Part shown: positions 51,516 to 60,284 of the stretch, in pieces
Layout: every line of letters begins with the position of its first letter
Numbering within the stretch: the first letter of the stretch is position 1
Source of the DNA: Microscillaceae bacterium
Lineage (GTDB): Bacteria > Bacteroidota > Bacteroidia > Cytophagales > Microscillaceae
NCBI GenBank assembly: GCA_011390205.1
Contig: JAABSX010000001.1
Span: forward strand, 62,001-126,000
Direction: 5' to 3'
Length of the DNA stretch: 64,000 nt
Program-made: the position numbers and the translations under genes
Notes under the pieces: generated by a model
What the model saw: only the letters and a program-made list of their open reading frames with translations
Database searches by the model: none
What the model was told of the DNA's origin: nothing

Positions 51516-52622
51516 TTATGGGTTTGCTAGGTTGAGTGTGTCTTGTATTTTTTGGGCTACACTTGAGGCCGAGATTTGCACCATACAGGCTTTATCTTTG
51601 CGTAGGCAGGGTTTTTTGCCGTATGCCGAGCATGGTCTGCAGGGCATTTGTTCTGTCGTTAATTGTATAAAATGATTGCTTGGCTGGTAGAGTGGCGCAA
51701 AGCCGATATCAGGGTGTGTAGCACCCCAGATAGAGATGACAGGCGTGCCAGCTACTGAGGCGAGGTGCATATTAGAAGAATCCATGGCAAGCATCAGGTT
51801 GAGTTTTTGGATGAGGTTTATTTCATCTTCAAGTTGGAGCTGCCCAGCCACACAAAATACTTGTGTGGGGTGTGCTTGTGCAATGCCTTGGAGCTGCTCA
51901 GTCTCGGATTTGCCACCTCCAAATAAAAACACACGAAGCTGTGTATCTTCAGATAATTCTTGGAGGAGTTCTTTCACCTTATGGATTCCCCAGATTTTGT
52001 TTTCGTGCTGTGCAAAAGGTGCGATTCCTATCCAAGCCTCTTGTGTAGGTTTAGGAAGTTTTAAGTGATGTTTTTCTAAGAAGTCTTTTAATCGGGGGCC
52101 TTCTGTCTGCCGCTGCTCAAAAAACTGGGGCGTATCAAGGCTGATATGCAGCCCTATTTTACCAAAGACCTCTATGTATCTTTGTGTGGTATGCGGAAGC
52201 TGTCTTCTTATTTTTTGTTTTTCTCGGGTGATTTCCTTTTTGGCAGCCCTGTTTTTTTGATAAGTAAGGCATTTGAGCCCTGACAGTCTAAAAAAAACCT
52301 GTAAGATACGTGAGCGTAGGCTTTGGTGTAGGTCTAAAAAATATTCAAAGCGATGCCCTCTGAGTGAGCGGTAAAGTTTGAAAAGCCCTGGTAAGCCTTT
52401 GTAATCTTTGTTAAAATCTACGGCGTGTATATTCAGTCGGGGCAAGTCTTGAAAAAAAACAGCATAGCTTGCCCTTGTCAAAAGTGTCATGCGTATTTCA
52501 GGGTAAGCAAGCAGCACCGCTTTGAGCACAGGATATACCAAAATAACATCTCCCATTGCCGAAAACCTGCAGATGAGAAGATGTTTTTCTTTTTTAGAAC
52601 CCTGTGCGCTTTCACTTTTCAT
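51516..52622 (-). CDS. Family 9 glycosyltransferase (heptosyltransferase-like)
   Basis: A 368-residue GT-B enzyme: ICRFSAMGDVILVYPVLKAVL at the N-terminus, then the acceptor half, and in the C-terminal nucleotide-sugar half WIGIAPFAQHENKIW, MLAMDSSNMHLASVAGTPVIS and the ADP-heptose-type SIWGATHPDIGFAPL. The Cys-rich segment near the end (CRPCSAYGKKPCLRKDKAC) is common in heptosyltransferases. It adds a sugar to lipopolysaccharide core or similar glycan. It overlaps the DUF4254 gene by 4 bases, a pairing seen in other Bacteroidota. Confidence 0.88.
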   Translation of the reverse strand: MKSESAQGSKKEKHLLICRFSAMGDVILVYPVLKAVLLAYPEIRMTLLTRASYAVFFQDLPRLNIHAVDFNKDYKGLPGLFKLYRSLRGHRFEYFLDLHQSLRSRILQVFFRLSGLKCLTYQKNRAAKKEITREKQKIRRQLPHTTQRYIEVFGKIGLHISLDTPQFFEQRQTEGPRLKDFLEKHHLKLPKPTQEAWIGIAPFAQHENKIWGIHKVKELLQELSEDTQLRVFLFGGGKSETEQLQGIAQAHPTQVFCVAGQLQLEDEINLIQKLNLMLAMDSSNMHLASVAGTPVISIWGATHPDIGFAPLYQPSNHFIQLTTEQMPCRPCSAYGKKPCLRKDKACMVQISASSVAQKIQDTLNLANP

Positions 52623-53266
52623 TTATTTTGGTACAGTTGCGGGTTCAGACTTTGGTCATTATACATTTTAATTTGTCTATATACCTTTACGTATCTAATA
52701 CCCGCCTTGACATCATGTATGAGCTCATCAAAGGCAGTCGCAAGGTCTTGTTTTTGTACCAAGAGAATGTCTAATTTGGTTTGGCATTTTTGAATGTGGG
52801 CTTGGTCAGCATCTGTTCTCTCGGTTTGCTCTTTCATATGGTATATTTTGAGCGTTAGGATAGACATACGGTCTATGAGCCAAGCGATGCTTTCAGAATT
52901 AATCTTTGCATTTGGCTCTTGGGTGATGTTTTGGGCATCAAAGTAAGCCATAAACCAGTCATCGATTTGCTCCACCATGTCAGTGCGTTCTTGGTTAGAT
53001 TGGTCTATGCGTCTTTTGGTTTCTATGAATAATTCGTTGGAGATGTCTGTTCGGCGTATAATGTCTTCTAAATGCCACTGTACGGTATCTATCCAGTTTT
53101 TTTGGTAGAGAAGCCCTGAGAGGCTTTTGGGTACATAGGGGCTTTGTATAGTGGCGTTTATATCATCTTTTTGATGGTACTGTGCGATGCTTTCGCCGAA
53201 GACTTTGTATAAATCATTTGCAAACAAGGTGGTTTGTAAATCTTCGAAGGATAGTGTGTTGCTCAT
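52619..53266 (-). CDS. DUF4254 family protein paired with the glycosyltransferase
   Basis: A 215-residue helical, soluble protein with the DUF4254 order: IAQYHQKDDINATIQSPY, LSGLLYQKNWIDTVQWHLED and IDQSNQERTDMVEQIDDWF, and a C-terminal helix pair with TERTDADQAH. It precedes the GT9 gene with a 4-base overlap. DUF4254 is of unknown function; the fixed pairing with GT9 suggests a part in LPS or glycan assembly. A strong promoter lies 23 bases upstream. Confidence 0.82.
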   Translation of the reverse strand: MSNTLSFEDLQTTLFANDLYKVFGESIAQYHQKDDINATIQSPYVPKSLSGLLYQKNWIDTVQWHLEDIIRRTDISNELFIETKRRIDQSNQERTDMVEQIDDWFMAYFDAQNITQEPNAKINSESIAWLIDRMSILTLKIYHMKEQTERTDADQAHIQKCQTKLDILLVQKQDLATAFDELIHDVKAGIRYVKVYRQIKMYNDQSLNPQLYQNK

Positions 53267-53288
53267 ATATTTTTGGATACTTAATGGG

Positions 53289-53319
53289 CAAAATTACAAA
53301 TAGCCTTGCCAAATAGCAA
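53289..53319 (-). promoter_or_regulatory. Promoter of the DUF4254/GT9 operon
   Basis: On the minus strand a TTG (53317-53319) precedes TAATTTTG (53289-53296) by 20 bases, matching TTG-N19/20-TAnnTTTG. The ATG at 53266 follows after 22 bases. Confidence 0.65.
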
Positions 53320-53398
53320 ATAAGTGAGTGTGATTAAGCATTTGTTTGTGTTGCTGCTTTATCTAAAGGTGCAGTGTCGCACTTTCTTTTCACAATAA

Positions 53399-53428
53399 GA
53401 TTGAGACTGGGAAACCAGTATCTCAATC
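53399..53428 (-). terminator. Hairpin after the MerR/B12 regulator gene
   Basis: GATTGAGA-CTGG pairs with CCAGTATCTCAATC, one base bulged, 37 bases past the stop. The T-run is weak. Confidence 0.5.
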
Positions 53429-53464
53429 TCAATTTCATCACTTAGTCAGGGCTGTTTTATTAGG

Positions 53465-54346
53465 TTACTTACTATCTATGAAAGTGATAAGGTCTTCTAT
53501 CTTATTGATAATCATCCCGTTGCTAGGCACTTTGAGGTCTTGCCCTACTACTTGGTAGCCACTCAGAAGGATTTTAGAGTCAGGAAATTTATCACAAAGT
53601 TTGCTCACATATTCTTGGATACTGTCTTGTCCAGGGGTAGAGGTGATGATGCTCAGCACATACTCAGGCTGGTGTATTTTGTGCGCTTCTATCAGGTCTT
53701 GGAAAGGCAGGCTTTGCCCCAGATAGACCACCTTGTTGTTGCGAGATTTGATGATAAAACAAGCAAAAAGTAATGCCAGCTCGTGGGTTTCTCCTTCGGG
53801 CAGATAGAGCAAATATTTTTGTGAGTCAGGATTTTGGCTATAGACTTGTCCATCTATTGCGACGATGATTTTTTGTCGGATAAGATGACTGATAAAATGC
53901 TCTTGTGCGGGGTTAATCGCTCCTGTTTGCCACAAAAACCCTATTCTGACCAAGAAAGGATAGATAATCTGTGTCATAGTGCGTTCAAAACCGATTTGGA
54001 GGGTGTTGGTAGAAATGATTTTCTCGAACCTGTCTTCATCTAGGTCTATCATTGCCAGTGTAAGGGCTTGTATCTGCTCAGGAGATTTAGAACTTTGCTC
54101 AGTAATTTCAATGACCCTTTCTCGGAGGTCTTGCTCTGACATTTCGGCTATTTTAGAGATTTTAAAGCCATTTTCTTTCAGAAGAGAGACATTCAGGATG
54201 AGTTTAAGGTCTGTGTCATCATAATATCTAATATTGGTATCTGTGCGTTTGGGCTGCACAAGGTTATATCTTTGCTCCCACACACGCAGTGTATGTGCTT
54301 TGATGCCAGATAAATGCTCTAAATCACGAATTGAATACACGCTCAT
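53465..54346 (-). CDS. MerR-family regulator with a B12-binding domain (CarH/LitR-like)
   Basis: A 293-residue protein. The N-terminal MerR domain (YSIRDLEHLSGIKAHTLRVWEQRYNL is the helix-turn-helix; core LSGIKAHTLRVWEQRY) is followed by a helical cobalamin-binding domain with the photoreceptor motif W139-x9-E149-H150 and a Rossmann-like half holding E-x-H (E186-T-H188-E-L-A), His188 being the expected lower cobalt ligand. The usual Gly in ExHxxG is Ala. Such proteins bind adenosyl-B12 in the dark, repress carotenoid genes and let go in light. A carotenoid gene (cruF-like) lies upstream, 209 bases away. The TTG at 54382 would add 12 residues; the ATG at 54346 fits the domain. Confidence 0.88.
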   Translation of the reverse strand: MSVYSIRDLEHLSGIKAHTLRVWEQRYNLVQPKRTDTNIRYYDDTDLKLILNVSLLKENGFKISKIAEMSEQDLRERVIEITEQSSKSPEQIQALTLAMIDLDEDRFEKIISTNTLQIGFERTMTQIIYPFLVRIGFLWQTGAINPAQEHFISHLIRQKIIVAIDGQVYSQNPDSQKYLLYLPEGETHELALLFACFIIKSRNNKVVYLGQSLPFQDLIEAHKIHQPEYVLSIITSTPGQDSIQEYVSKLCDKFPDSKILLSGYQVVGQDLKVPSNGMIINKIEDLITFIDSK

Positions 54347-54554
54347 ATTTTTGTCTTTATTAGAATTTAATACATTAATCAAGTGTCGCTTGGCTTTGAT
54401 GCACCAAACGAAAATTTTAGGCTAAAAAAATAAAAGATGAAAAAGTGAACAGATGAGGGCATTTGACACATATTGAAGAGTATTCTGTACTATTCTTTAG
54501 CTTCAAAAGCCTATTCATTTATTTGATTAATTAACTTTGAGAAAAGTAGATTGT

Positions 54555-55265
54555 TTAAAAAAAATGAAAGAAATAGGCTATATTGTGAAACAAAAAGAAA
54601 AAAAACTGAGCGACATATAGCCAAGCTGCGATGATGTTTTGCTTGTTAAATTGCAGCTTAAAAAAAATAAAAAGTAAAAAAGCTGCCACTACAAACCACG
54701 CCACGTAATTTTGGAGGGGCACGGCAGCGGTGTTCCAGTTCCACATCCCGTGTTTGATGGCCACGGGTTCTATCAAAATATCTATCCATACCATGAGTGT
54801 AGCACCTAGGATGATTCGTAGCCCATTATTTTTTGATAATCTCATAGCAATATTGCCCGTGGCATAGATAAGCACCAGCCAGTTAAGCCCTATCAAAAGC
54901 GGAATCTCGTCTAGTTTATATCCTAAATTAGGGCCATATTGATAGCTTCCGAAGATAAGCCCTGTATGCACGCCGAGCCACTCCACCGAAAAGCCCACCA
55001 AAAAACTACAAAGCATAAATACGTAAAAAGAGGCTCGCCAATCTTGATGAAAATAAAGCAAAATAAAAGTACTACTCAGCAGGTTAAAAGGGATGAGCAT
55101 CTCAAAAAACGCCCTCGAGACAGACCACTGTAGCCCCACAAAGCCGGCCGTGTGCATGGCGATTATCAGTGAAACAGCCCAAAAATATAACTTGGAGGGG
55201 TTGTTAGAAGGTGTAACTTGTTGGATGTTTTGTTGCATAAATCTTTCAGAACCCATCATAAACAT
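54555..55265 (-). CDS. cruF: CruF-like carotenoid biosynthesis membrane protein
   Basis: A 236-residue membrane protein with about seven hydrophobic helices. Family patterns include FSVEWLGVHTGLIFGSYQYG, LDEIPLLIGLNWLVLIY and MVWIDILIEPVAIKHGMWNW, which match the CruF/DUF422 carotenoid 1',2'-hydratase group. In Bacteroidota and cyanobacteria it hydrates the end of gamma-carotene-type pigments (to deoxymyxol or flexixanthin-like products). The B12-binding MerR regulator directly downstream on the same strand supports this. Several in-frame Met codons at the start (residues 1, 3, 4, 10) leave the exact start open. Confidence 0.82.
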   Translation of the reverse strand: MFMMGSERFMQQNIQQVTPSNNPSKLYFWAVSLIIAMHTAGFVGLQWSVSRAFFEMLIPFNLLSSTFILLYFHQDWRASFYVFMLCSFLVGFSVEWLGVHTGLIFGSYQYGPNLGYKLDEIPLLIGLNWLVLIYATGNIAMRLSKNNGLRIILGATLMVWIDILIEPVAIKHGMWNWNTAAVPLQNYVAWFVVAAFLLFIFFKLQFNKQNIIAAWLYVAQFFFFLFHNIAYFFHFF

Positions 55266-55491
55266 GAAGCGTAATTATCTAATGTTTTATATCTTTGAGA
55301 ATGCATGAATTGTTTTGAATACAGTTGCGAAATTATAAATTTTGTGCTAAAATCATTTCATCCATTTATTTTAAGTCAAAGACTTTACTATACATTCAGC
55401 ATACATTGTGTGATTTATTGAGCTAAGATGTTGGTAAACAGTGGCTTACAAAAAATCATTCAATGTTCAAAATTAAAAATGAATTATCTCT

Positions 55492-56976
55492 ATGCCTGCT
55501 TTGCCAGAGTTTGTATATTTAGAAGACATTCAGCTTGCTCCTCAGCCCATAGGGCAAGGGGCGGAGGGTAGTGTATTTGAGCTGACCGCCCCAGCACATC
55601 TTCGGGGGTATGTAGCCAAAATTTATCATCAAGCCCAAAGAAAACCTGAGCGTGCCAAAAAAATCAGCTTTATGATGGCTCACCCTCCTGCACTGAGTGA
55701 TGCCCTCGCTGTGATATGGCCCGAAAAACTACTGACAAAAGACGGCAAGTTTGTGGGGTTTTTGATGAAAAAAGCCCGTGGACTTTTTGACCTTACTGTG
55801 CTGAGCAGTCTGCATACAGCCCAAAAAATAGGGAAAGATTGGGAAAAGACTTTTAATAGAAGCAGCCAAGAGGGGCTGGCAATGCGTGCCAAGATTTGTT
55901 TTAACCTTGCCAATGCCATCAAAGAGCTCCACGAAAGCAGGCAATATGTCATCACTGATATCAAACCTGAGAATATCAAAGTGAATATACAGGGCTTGGT
56001 GTCGCTCATAGATATGGATTCTATAGAAATAATAGATACAGAGACAGAGACCGTCCGATTTTCTGCCGAAAAGTGCAGCCCTGAATATGCCCCACCTGAG
56101 TTAAAAAATTTGGATTTTAAGGAAGACATCATTCCCGAAACTTGGGATAGATTCTCTCTGGCAGTGGTCTGTTACAAGGTTTTGCTGGGCTTGCATCCTT
56201 TCTCAGGCACGGGGCAGGGAGATTACGAAAAACTCGTAACACTCCAAGCCAAGATACAGGCAGGGCTTTTTCCGAATGGCGAGCGAAGGGTAGATTTTAG
56301 AGTCATTCCGAAACCTCACGAAAATTTTGAGGCACTCCCCCTAAACATACAGAACTTGTTTAGGATGGCTTTTGAGAAGGGGATTTTCAAGGCTTCTGCC
56401 CGCCCAAGAGCTGCCGAATGGGCCAAACAGCTCCAAGATTTTAGACTTGTCAAACCTTTTTACCAATCTCTTTTGCCTGCCAAACAGGCTGTGCAGACGG
56501 CTGCATTGGCACAAGAAAATGCTTTCGATATACCAGAGGTTTGGGGAGTGTACAGATGGAGCAGTGATGCTTTTTACTGGCTTGTGTTTTATACCTATCT
56601 CACCAATTCTACCATACTGGGGTATTCTCACATGGCTTATTGGGTGATGTTGGTGCCGGTTTTCTCCCTTGTTTTGGCGAACAAGCCCGTAGAACTGGGT
56701 TTTGATATAGAGAATCAGAAGCTTCGCTACAGGCTAAGATATTTGCTGGGCATGTATCAGCGCCAATCCATCAGTTTTGAGAAATTACTCTGTGAGCAAG
56801 AAGAAAACACAAAGAGATACAAAATAAAGTTTTATAAAAAGACTTTTTACAAAGGCAAAAAGCTGCTTTTTTCTGTAAAATTCAGCAAAACAGATACCCA
56901 GCAAAAGGCTGATTATCATTCATTGATTTATTTTCTTAGAAAGTGGAGTCTTATCAGTAGAGAAGTGCTTATCTGA
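55492..56976 (+). CDS. YegI-like protein kinase with transmembrane segments
   Basis: A 494-residue protein with an Hanks-type kinase fold: Gly-loop IGQGAEGSVF (20-29), Lys43 in YVAKIYH, catalytic loop VITDIKPENIKV (Asp156, Lys158, Asn161), Asp174 in IDMDSIE as the magnesium Asp, and APPEL, HPFSG further on. The HRD triad is changed to I-T-D, as in YegI relatives. After about residue 325 come two hydrophobic helices (about 365-400) and a basic cytoplasmic tail. In other bacteria YegI lies with a phosphatase and a vWA protein, which are absent here. It probably phosphorylates Ser/Thr on unknown targets. It converges with the next gene. Confidence 0.82.
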   Translation: MPALPEFVYLEDIQLAPQPIGQGAEGSVFELTAPAHLRGYVAKIYHQAQRKPERAKKISFMMAHPPALSDALAVIWPEKLLTKDGKFVGFLMKKARGLFDLTVLSSLHTAQKIGKDWEKTFNRSSQEGLAMRAKICFNLANAIKELHESRQYVITDIKPENIKVNIQGLVSLIDMDSIEIIDTETETVRFSAEKCSPEYAPPELKNLDFKEDIIPETWDRFSLAVVCYKVLLGLHPFSGTGQGDYEKLVTLQAKIQAGLFPNGERRVDFRVIPKPHENFEALPLNIQNLFRMAFEKGIFKASARPRAAEWAKQLQDFRLVKPFYQSLLPAKQAVQTAALAQENAFDIPEVWGVYRWSSDAFYWLVFYTYLTNSTILGYSHMAYWVMLVPVFSLVLANKPVELGFDIENQKLRYRLRYLLGMYQRQSISFEKLLCEQEENTKRYKIKFYKKTFYKGKKLLFSVKFSKTDTQQKADYHSLIYFLRKWSLISREVLI

Positions 56977-56981
56977 AAGAC

Positions 56982-57683
56982 TTACTCATCTTCTTCTTCT
57001 AGCAAGTCCAAATCTTGGTAGGGCATTTGTGAGAGGTCAGTCCAGTTTCCTTTCCAATCATAATACTCTGTACCCTTAAATTTTTTTTTGTAATCATAGT
57101 GGGAGGCTTCACGGAAGGCGTAGCCTGTGTAGAGGTATTTTTTACCCAATTTTTTGCTGTGTTTGATTTCTTCCAAGAGGGTATGTAAGCCAGGGCTAAG
57201 GTGCTGGTAATCAGGGTTAAACATAGCATAAATGCTAGAAGTGCTCCTAGAGGCTATGTCTAAAAAGCTGGCAGCATAGAGTATCCCCTTTGTATCATAA
57301 AGGCAGCATTCTAAGGTATGGCAAGGCACAAAAGCAGGTTCGGGAGCTAAGAAATCATAGATAGATTCGGGCACATTGCTTCTAAAACGTTGGCTGTGGC
57401 TTCGGAATATGCGTTGCTTTTGTTCGTCTATGTAAGCATTTCTAAAAACAACTTGTGTGTTAGAGGTTTTTCTCAATACTTTTCTTTGGCTTTTGCTGAG
57501 TTCAAATTTATCTAGGTTAATCCTGAGTGGCACTATTTGGCTGAGGGTGTCACCATTCCAGCTGAGTGTATCTCTAAAAAAAAAGCTTCCAAAATGCCTC
57601 CATCCATCTGCAAGTAGGAGGTCTAGCTCATCGGCGCTGACCTGCTGCTGCTCCATGTAGTTCCAGTATTGATTTTCTTCCAT
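56982..57683 (-). CDS. Arginyl/leucyl-tRNA-protein transferase-like protein lacking the N-terminal cysteines
   Basis: A 233-residue protein close to the C-terminal domain of Ate1/Bpt transferases: DGWRHFGSFFF at 27-37, QIVPLRINLDKFELSKSQRK at 49-68, SSIYAMFNPDYQHLSPGLH, KKYLYTGYAFREASHYDYKKKF and FKGTEYYDWKGNW. These enzymes add Arg or Leu to N-termini as a degradation signal. The normal N-terminal Cys-rich domain and the CxxC before VPLR are missing: the stretch reads WNGDTLSQIVPLR instead. The remaining fold is a GNAT-type acyltransferase, so activity on tRNA-bound amino acid is plausible but not certain. It converges with the kinase, 5 bases apart. Confidence 0.8.
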   Translation of the reverse strand: MEENQYWNYMEQQQVSADELDLLLADGWRHFGSFFFRDTLSWNGDTLSQIVPLRINLDKFELSKSQRKVLRKTSNTQVVFRNAYIDEQKQRIFRSHSQRFRSNVPESIYDFLAPEPAFVPCHTLECCLYDTKGILYAASFLDIASRSTSSIYAMFNPDYQHLSPGLHTLLEEIKHSKKLGKKYLYTGYAFREASHYDYKKKFKGTEYYDWKGNWTDLSQMPYQDLDLLEEEDE

Positions 57684-57828
57684 GTTGTGTTGTGAATAAA
57701 TATGCCAATTTGTTGATTTGCCAATGTGCTAATTATCAGCACATTCTATGAAAAACAATATAAACTAAATATGTGTAAGCAAATATATCTAGGAAGTTTA
57801 GATCAAGTATATGTTTAAGTTTTATTTT

Positions 57829-59880
57829 TCACGCCTTCAAATTAGGGATTTCTACCATCACTTGCAAGCCTTTTCCAATCCCCTCGCTATGAATTTTGAT
57901 AGATCCATTTAATTTATCTATGGTTTGCTTCACGATGTATAGCCCTAGCCCTGAGCCTTCGGATGATTCTGTGGCTCTAAAAAACATTTTATAGATATTT
58001 TGTAGATATTCAGGGGCGATACCGATGCCATTGTCTTTGATAGAAAGTTGCATTTTTTCTTCATTTACCTGAACATGGACATGAATGTGCCTTTCATTTT
58101 TATTAAAATCTTGGTATTTGATGGCATTAGAGATCAGGTTTGCAAATATAATTTTGATGCGCAGCGGGTCACTTTCAAATGCATCTGCTGCCCCTGTGAT
58201 GGTTGAGATAACCTGAATTTGTTCAAAATTTTTATAGAATTTGAGGTCTTCTAGGCATTCTTCTAGCAGTTCTTTGAGGTCTATTACTTGTATTTTGACC
58301 TCTGCCCTGTTGTTTCGGGAGTAGTAAAGCATAGATTGGATAAAATCATCCAAGCGCAAGATTCTACCCTCTATTTTTTGGATATATTCAGGGATTCTGG
58401 AGGCATCGGGTTCTATATTGAGTAGATGAATAATGCCTAGCACAGAGCTGAGAGGTGAGCGCAAATCGTGAGAGGTTTTATAGACAAACTGGTCTAGCTC
58501 AAAGTTTCTTTCTTCTAGGGTTTTGAGTGTGTCTTTGAGTTGGTTTTGAGAAGACAAGAGTTCATTTTTGGCTTTTTCTAGGCTTCGGTTTTGCTCTGTC
58601 AGGTATTGGTTAATCTGGGCAAGCTCCTCCTCTTGCTGGGCGAGCATTTCATTTTTTATTTCTAAATTTTCATTTAGTTTTTGAGATTCTTTGAGTAGTT
58701 CTTTTATTTTTCTTTCTTCTTCTCGGCGCTGGGTGATATCACGCGCAATGCCCAGTATTTTATCTTCTCCACTTTTGACGAATCTTGTCTCGAGCAAGTG
58801 GCTTTGGCGGAAGAAGGGGATTTCTACCTCATAAAAAGCAGTGTCTTTGCTGTTTTTGAGCTGTTGTACGAGTTGGATAAACCGTGTTTTGATTTTTTTG
58901 GGAAGTGGCAGTTGAAATAAATTTTTGCCTATGATCTTAAGGTTAGGATAAGGGATGATGGCACTGTTGTCATTGATTTCTAGGATATTTCCAGAGAAAT
59001 CTACTTGAAAGATAGCATCAGGAAAAGCCTGAATGAGGGCTGATTTTTGGGCTTCACTTTCTTTAAGTTTTTGCTGTGCTTTTACGGATTGAGTCATGTC
59101 TCTAGCGATGAGTGAGCCGCCAAGTATTTCTCCCTCTTGATTTTTGACAAGGTTAAAGTTGGCATCCAGATACTTGACTTCATTGTCAATCAATTCTTTA
59201 TACATAATCTGTATGTTCCCTTCTCCATTAAAGACTTCTTGCCAAGTGGCTTCTATTTTTTCTTGCTCTTTGGGCATTTCTTCAAAAAGATTTAAGAAAT
59301 GCACTCCGATATGAATGGTTTCACCTGTTTTTTGGTAGATATATCTTTTAAAATGCTCATTGTAAAGTGTCACCCTAAACTGTGTATCTATGGCAAGTAT
59401 CAGCTCATCACAGCTATTGATGATGTATTTGAGGCGTTCGTTGCCAAGGTCAAAGGCTTTGAGTGCATCTTTGAGCCTTTTTTTGGTGATAGACTGTGTC
59501 TTGTAGATGGTATCGCTGATGTCTTTCACAATCATGACCCCTAGCTGCTGTTGCTGAGGAGTGTCAGTAGGGGCTTGGGCAGGGTAAGGGCTGAGGTTAA
59601 ACTTAAAATAGGTTTTTAAGTGTCCCTTAGATTTGCGGAAGCTTTGCTGTTTTATCTGAATATTTTTTCCATGAATTACTTGCTGAAACACAGGGATAAG
59701 CTCAGGGTTGAGAGGCAATACCTCAAAAATGGGCTGCTCAAAAGCTACTGTATTTTCTAAAAAAAATATTTTTTTTGCAGCATCATTGATGGCAGTGAGC
59801 TGTAGGTTTTGGTCAAAGATAATGACCCCATCAAAACTATTCTCAAGTAAAATATGAAGAGAATCAGGCGTATAAAACAT
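57829..59880 (-). CDS. Soluble PAS-domain sensor histidine kinase
   Basis: A 683-residue cytoplasmic kinase without transmembrane segments. Three PAS regions (about 5-120, 145-265 and 280-395) are joined by a coiled coil (about 395-465, rich in Glu, Gln and Leu). A HisKA H-box follows (VYKTSHDLRSPLSSVLGI, the His near residue 474), then HATPase with N box NLISNAIKYQ, G1 DNGIGIAPE and G2 GSGLGLYIVK. It should phosphorylate a response regulator that is not in the window. Direct neighbour: the large GAF/PAS sensor, transcribed away from it on the other strand. The signals may be redox or small ligands, as in other PAS kinases. Confidence 0.9.
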   Translation of the reverse strand: MFYTPDSLHILLENSFDGVIIFDQNLQLTAINDAAKKIFFLENTVAFEQPIFEVLPLNPELIPVFQQVIHGKNIQIKQQSFRKSKGHLKTYFKFNLSPYPAQAPTDTPQQQQLGVMIVKDISDTIYKTQSITKKRLKDALKAFDLGNERLKYIINSCDELILAIDTQFRVTLYNEHFKRYIYQKTGETIHIGVHFLNLFEEMPKEQEKIEATWQEVFNGEGNIQIMYKELIDNEVKYLDANFNLVKNQEGEILGGSLIARDMTQSVKAQQKLKESEAQKSALIQAFPDAIFQVDFSGNILEINDNSAIIPYPNLKIIGKNLFQLPLPKKIKTRFIQLVQQLKNSKDTAFYEVEIPFFRQSHLLETRFVKSGEDKILGIARDITQRREEERKIKELLKESQKLNENLEIKNEMLAQQEEELAQINQYLTEQNRSLEKAKNELLSSQNQLKDTLKTLEERNFELDQFVYKTSHDLRSPLSSVLGIIHLLNIEPDASRIPEYIQKIEGRILRLDDFIQSMLYYSRNNRAEVKIQVIDLKELLEECLEDLKFYKNFEQIQVISTITGAADAFESDPLRIKIIFANLISNAIKYQDFNKNERHIHVHVQVNEEKMQLSIKDNGIGIAPEYLQNIYKMFFRATESSEGSGLGLYIVKQTIDKLNGSIKIHSEGIGKGLQVMVEIPNLKA

Positions 59881-60284
59881 ATCTTTGTGGGCTTAGGCGT
59901 AAAAATCGTGTATATTTTAAATACTAAAATCTAATTATACTAAGTATAGGATGATACAGGGTTAAAAATACATGATTTATAATGGTTTTTAATGGTGTTA
60001 GACTTAATTTTATCAAGGCAAGTTGTAAGCCAAGTTATTGATTTTAAGAATATTTTTGTTCAAACTTCTTTTTAGTAAGATACAAAGCACAAAAACTTAA
60101 TCTGAGCATCGAAAGGCTTTGGCATGATTTTTCCGTATGATTTAGTTTTTAGAGAAATCTTTGCAATTAAACAAAATTTAATAGATTTTTACAGAAAATA
60201 AGTCAAATAAAGCGAGGCTTTTGTTTTATTTGCTCTATTCCATTCTTTTCGTAGGCTTTTTATAAACTGATTTTTAGATAGCAC
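59881..60284. other. Divergent region between the two sensor genes
   Basis: A 404-base A/T-rich region. TATTTTTG at 60051-60058 is a possible plus-strand -7 element, but it lies 226 bases before the ATG and lacks a well-spaced TTG. No ORF or hairpin was seen. Confidence 0.4.

Noticed and set aside
57829-59880. Hybrid histidine kinase with a receiver domain
   Set aside because: The protein ends 10 residues after the G2 box and HATPase strand; no receiver Asp or DD-x-D-x-K pattern is present.
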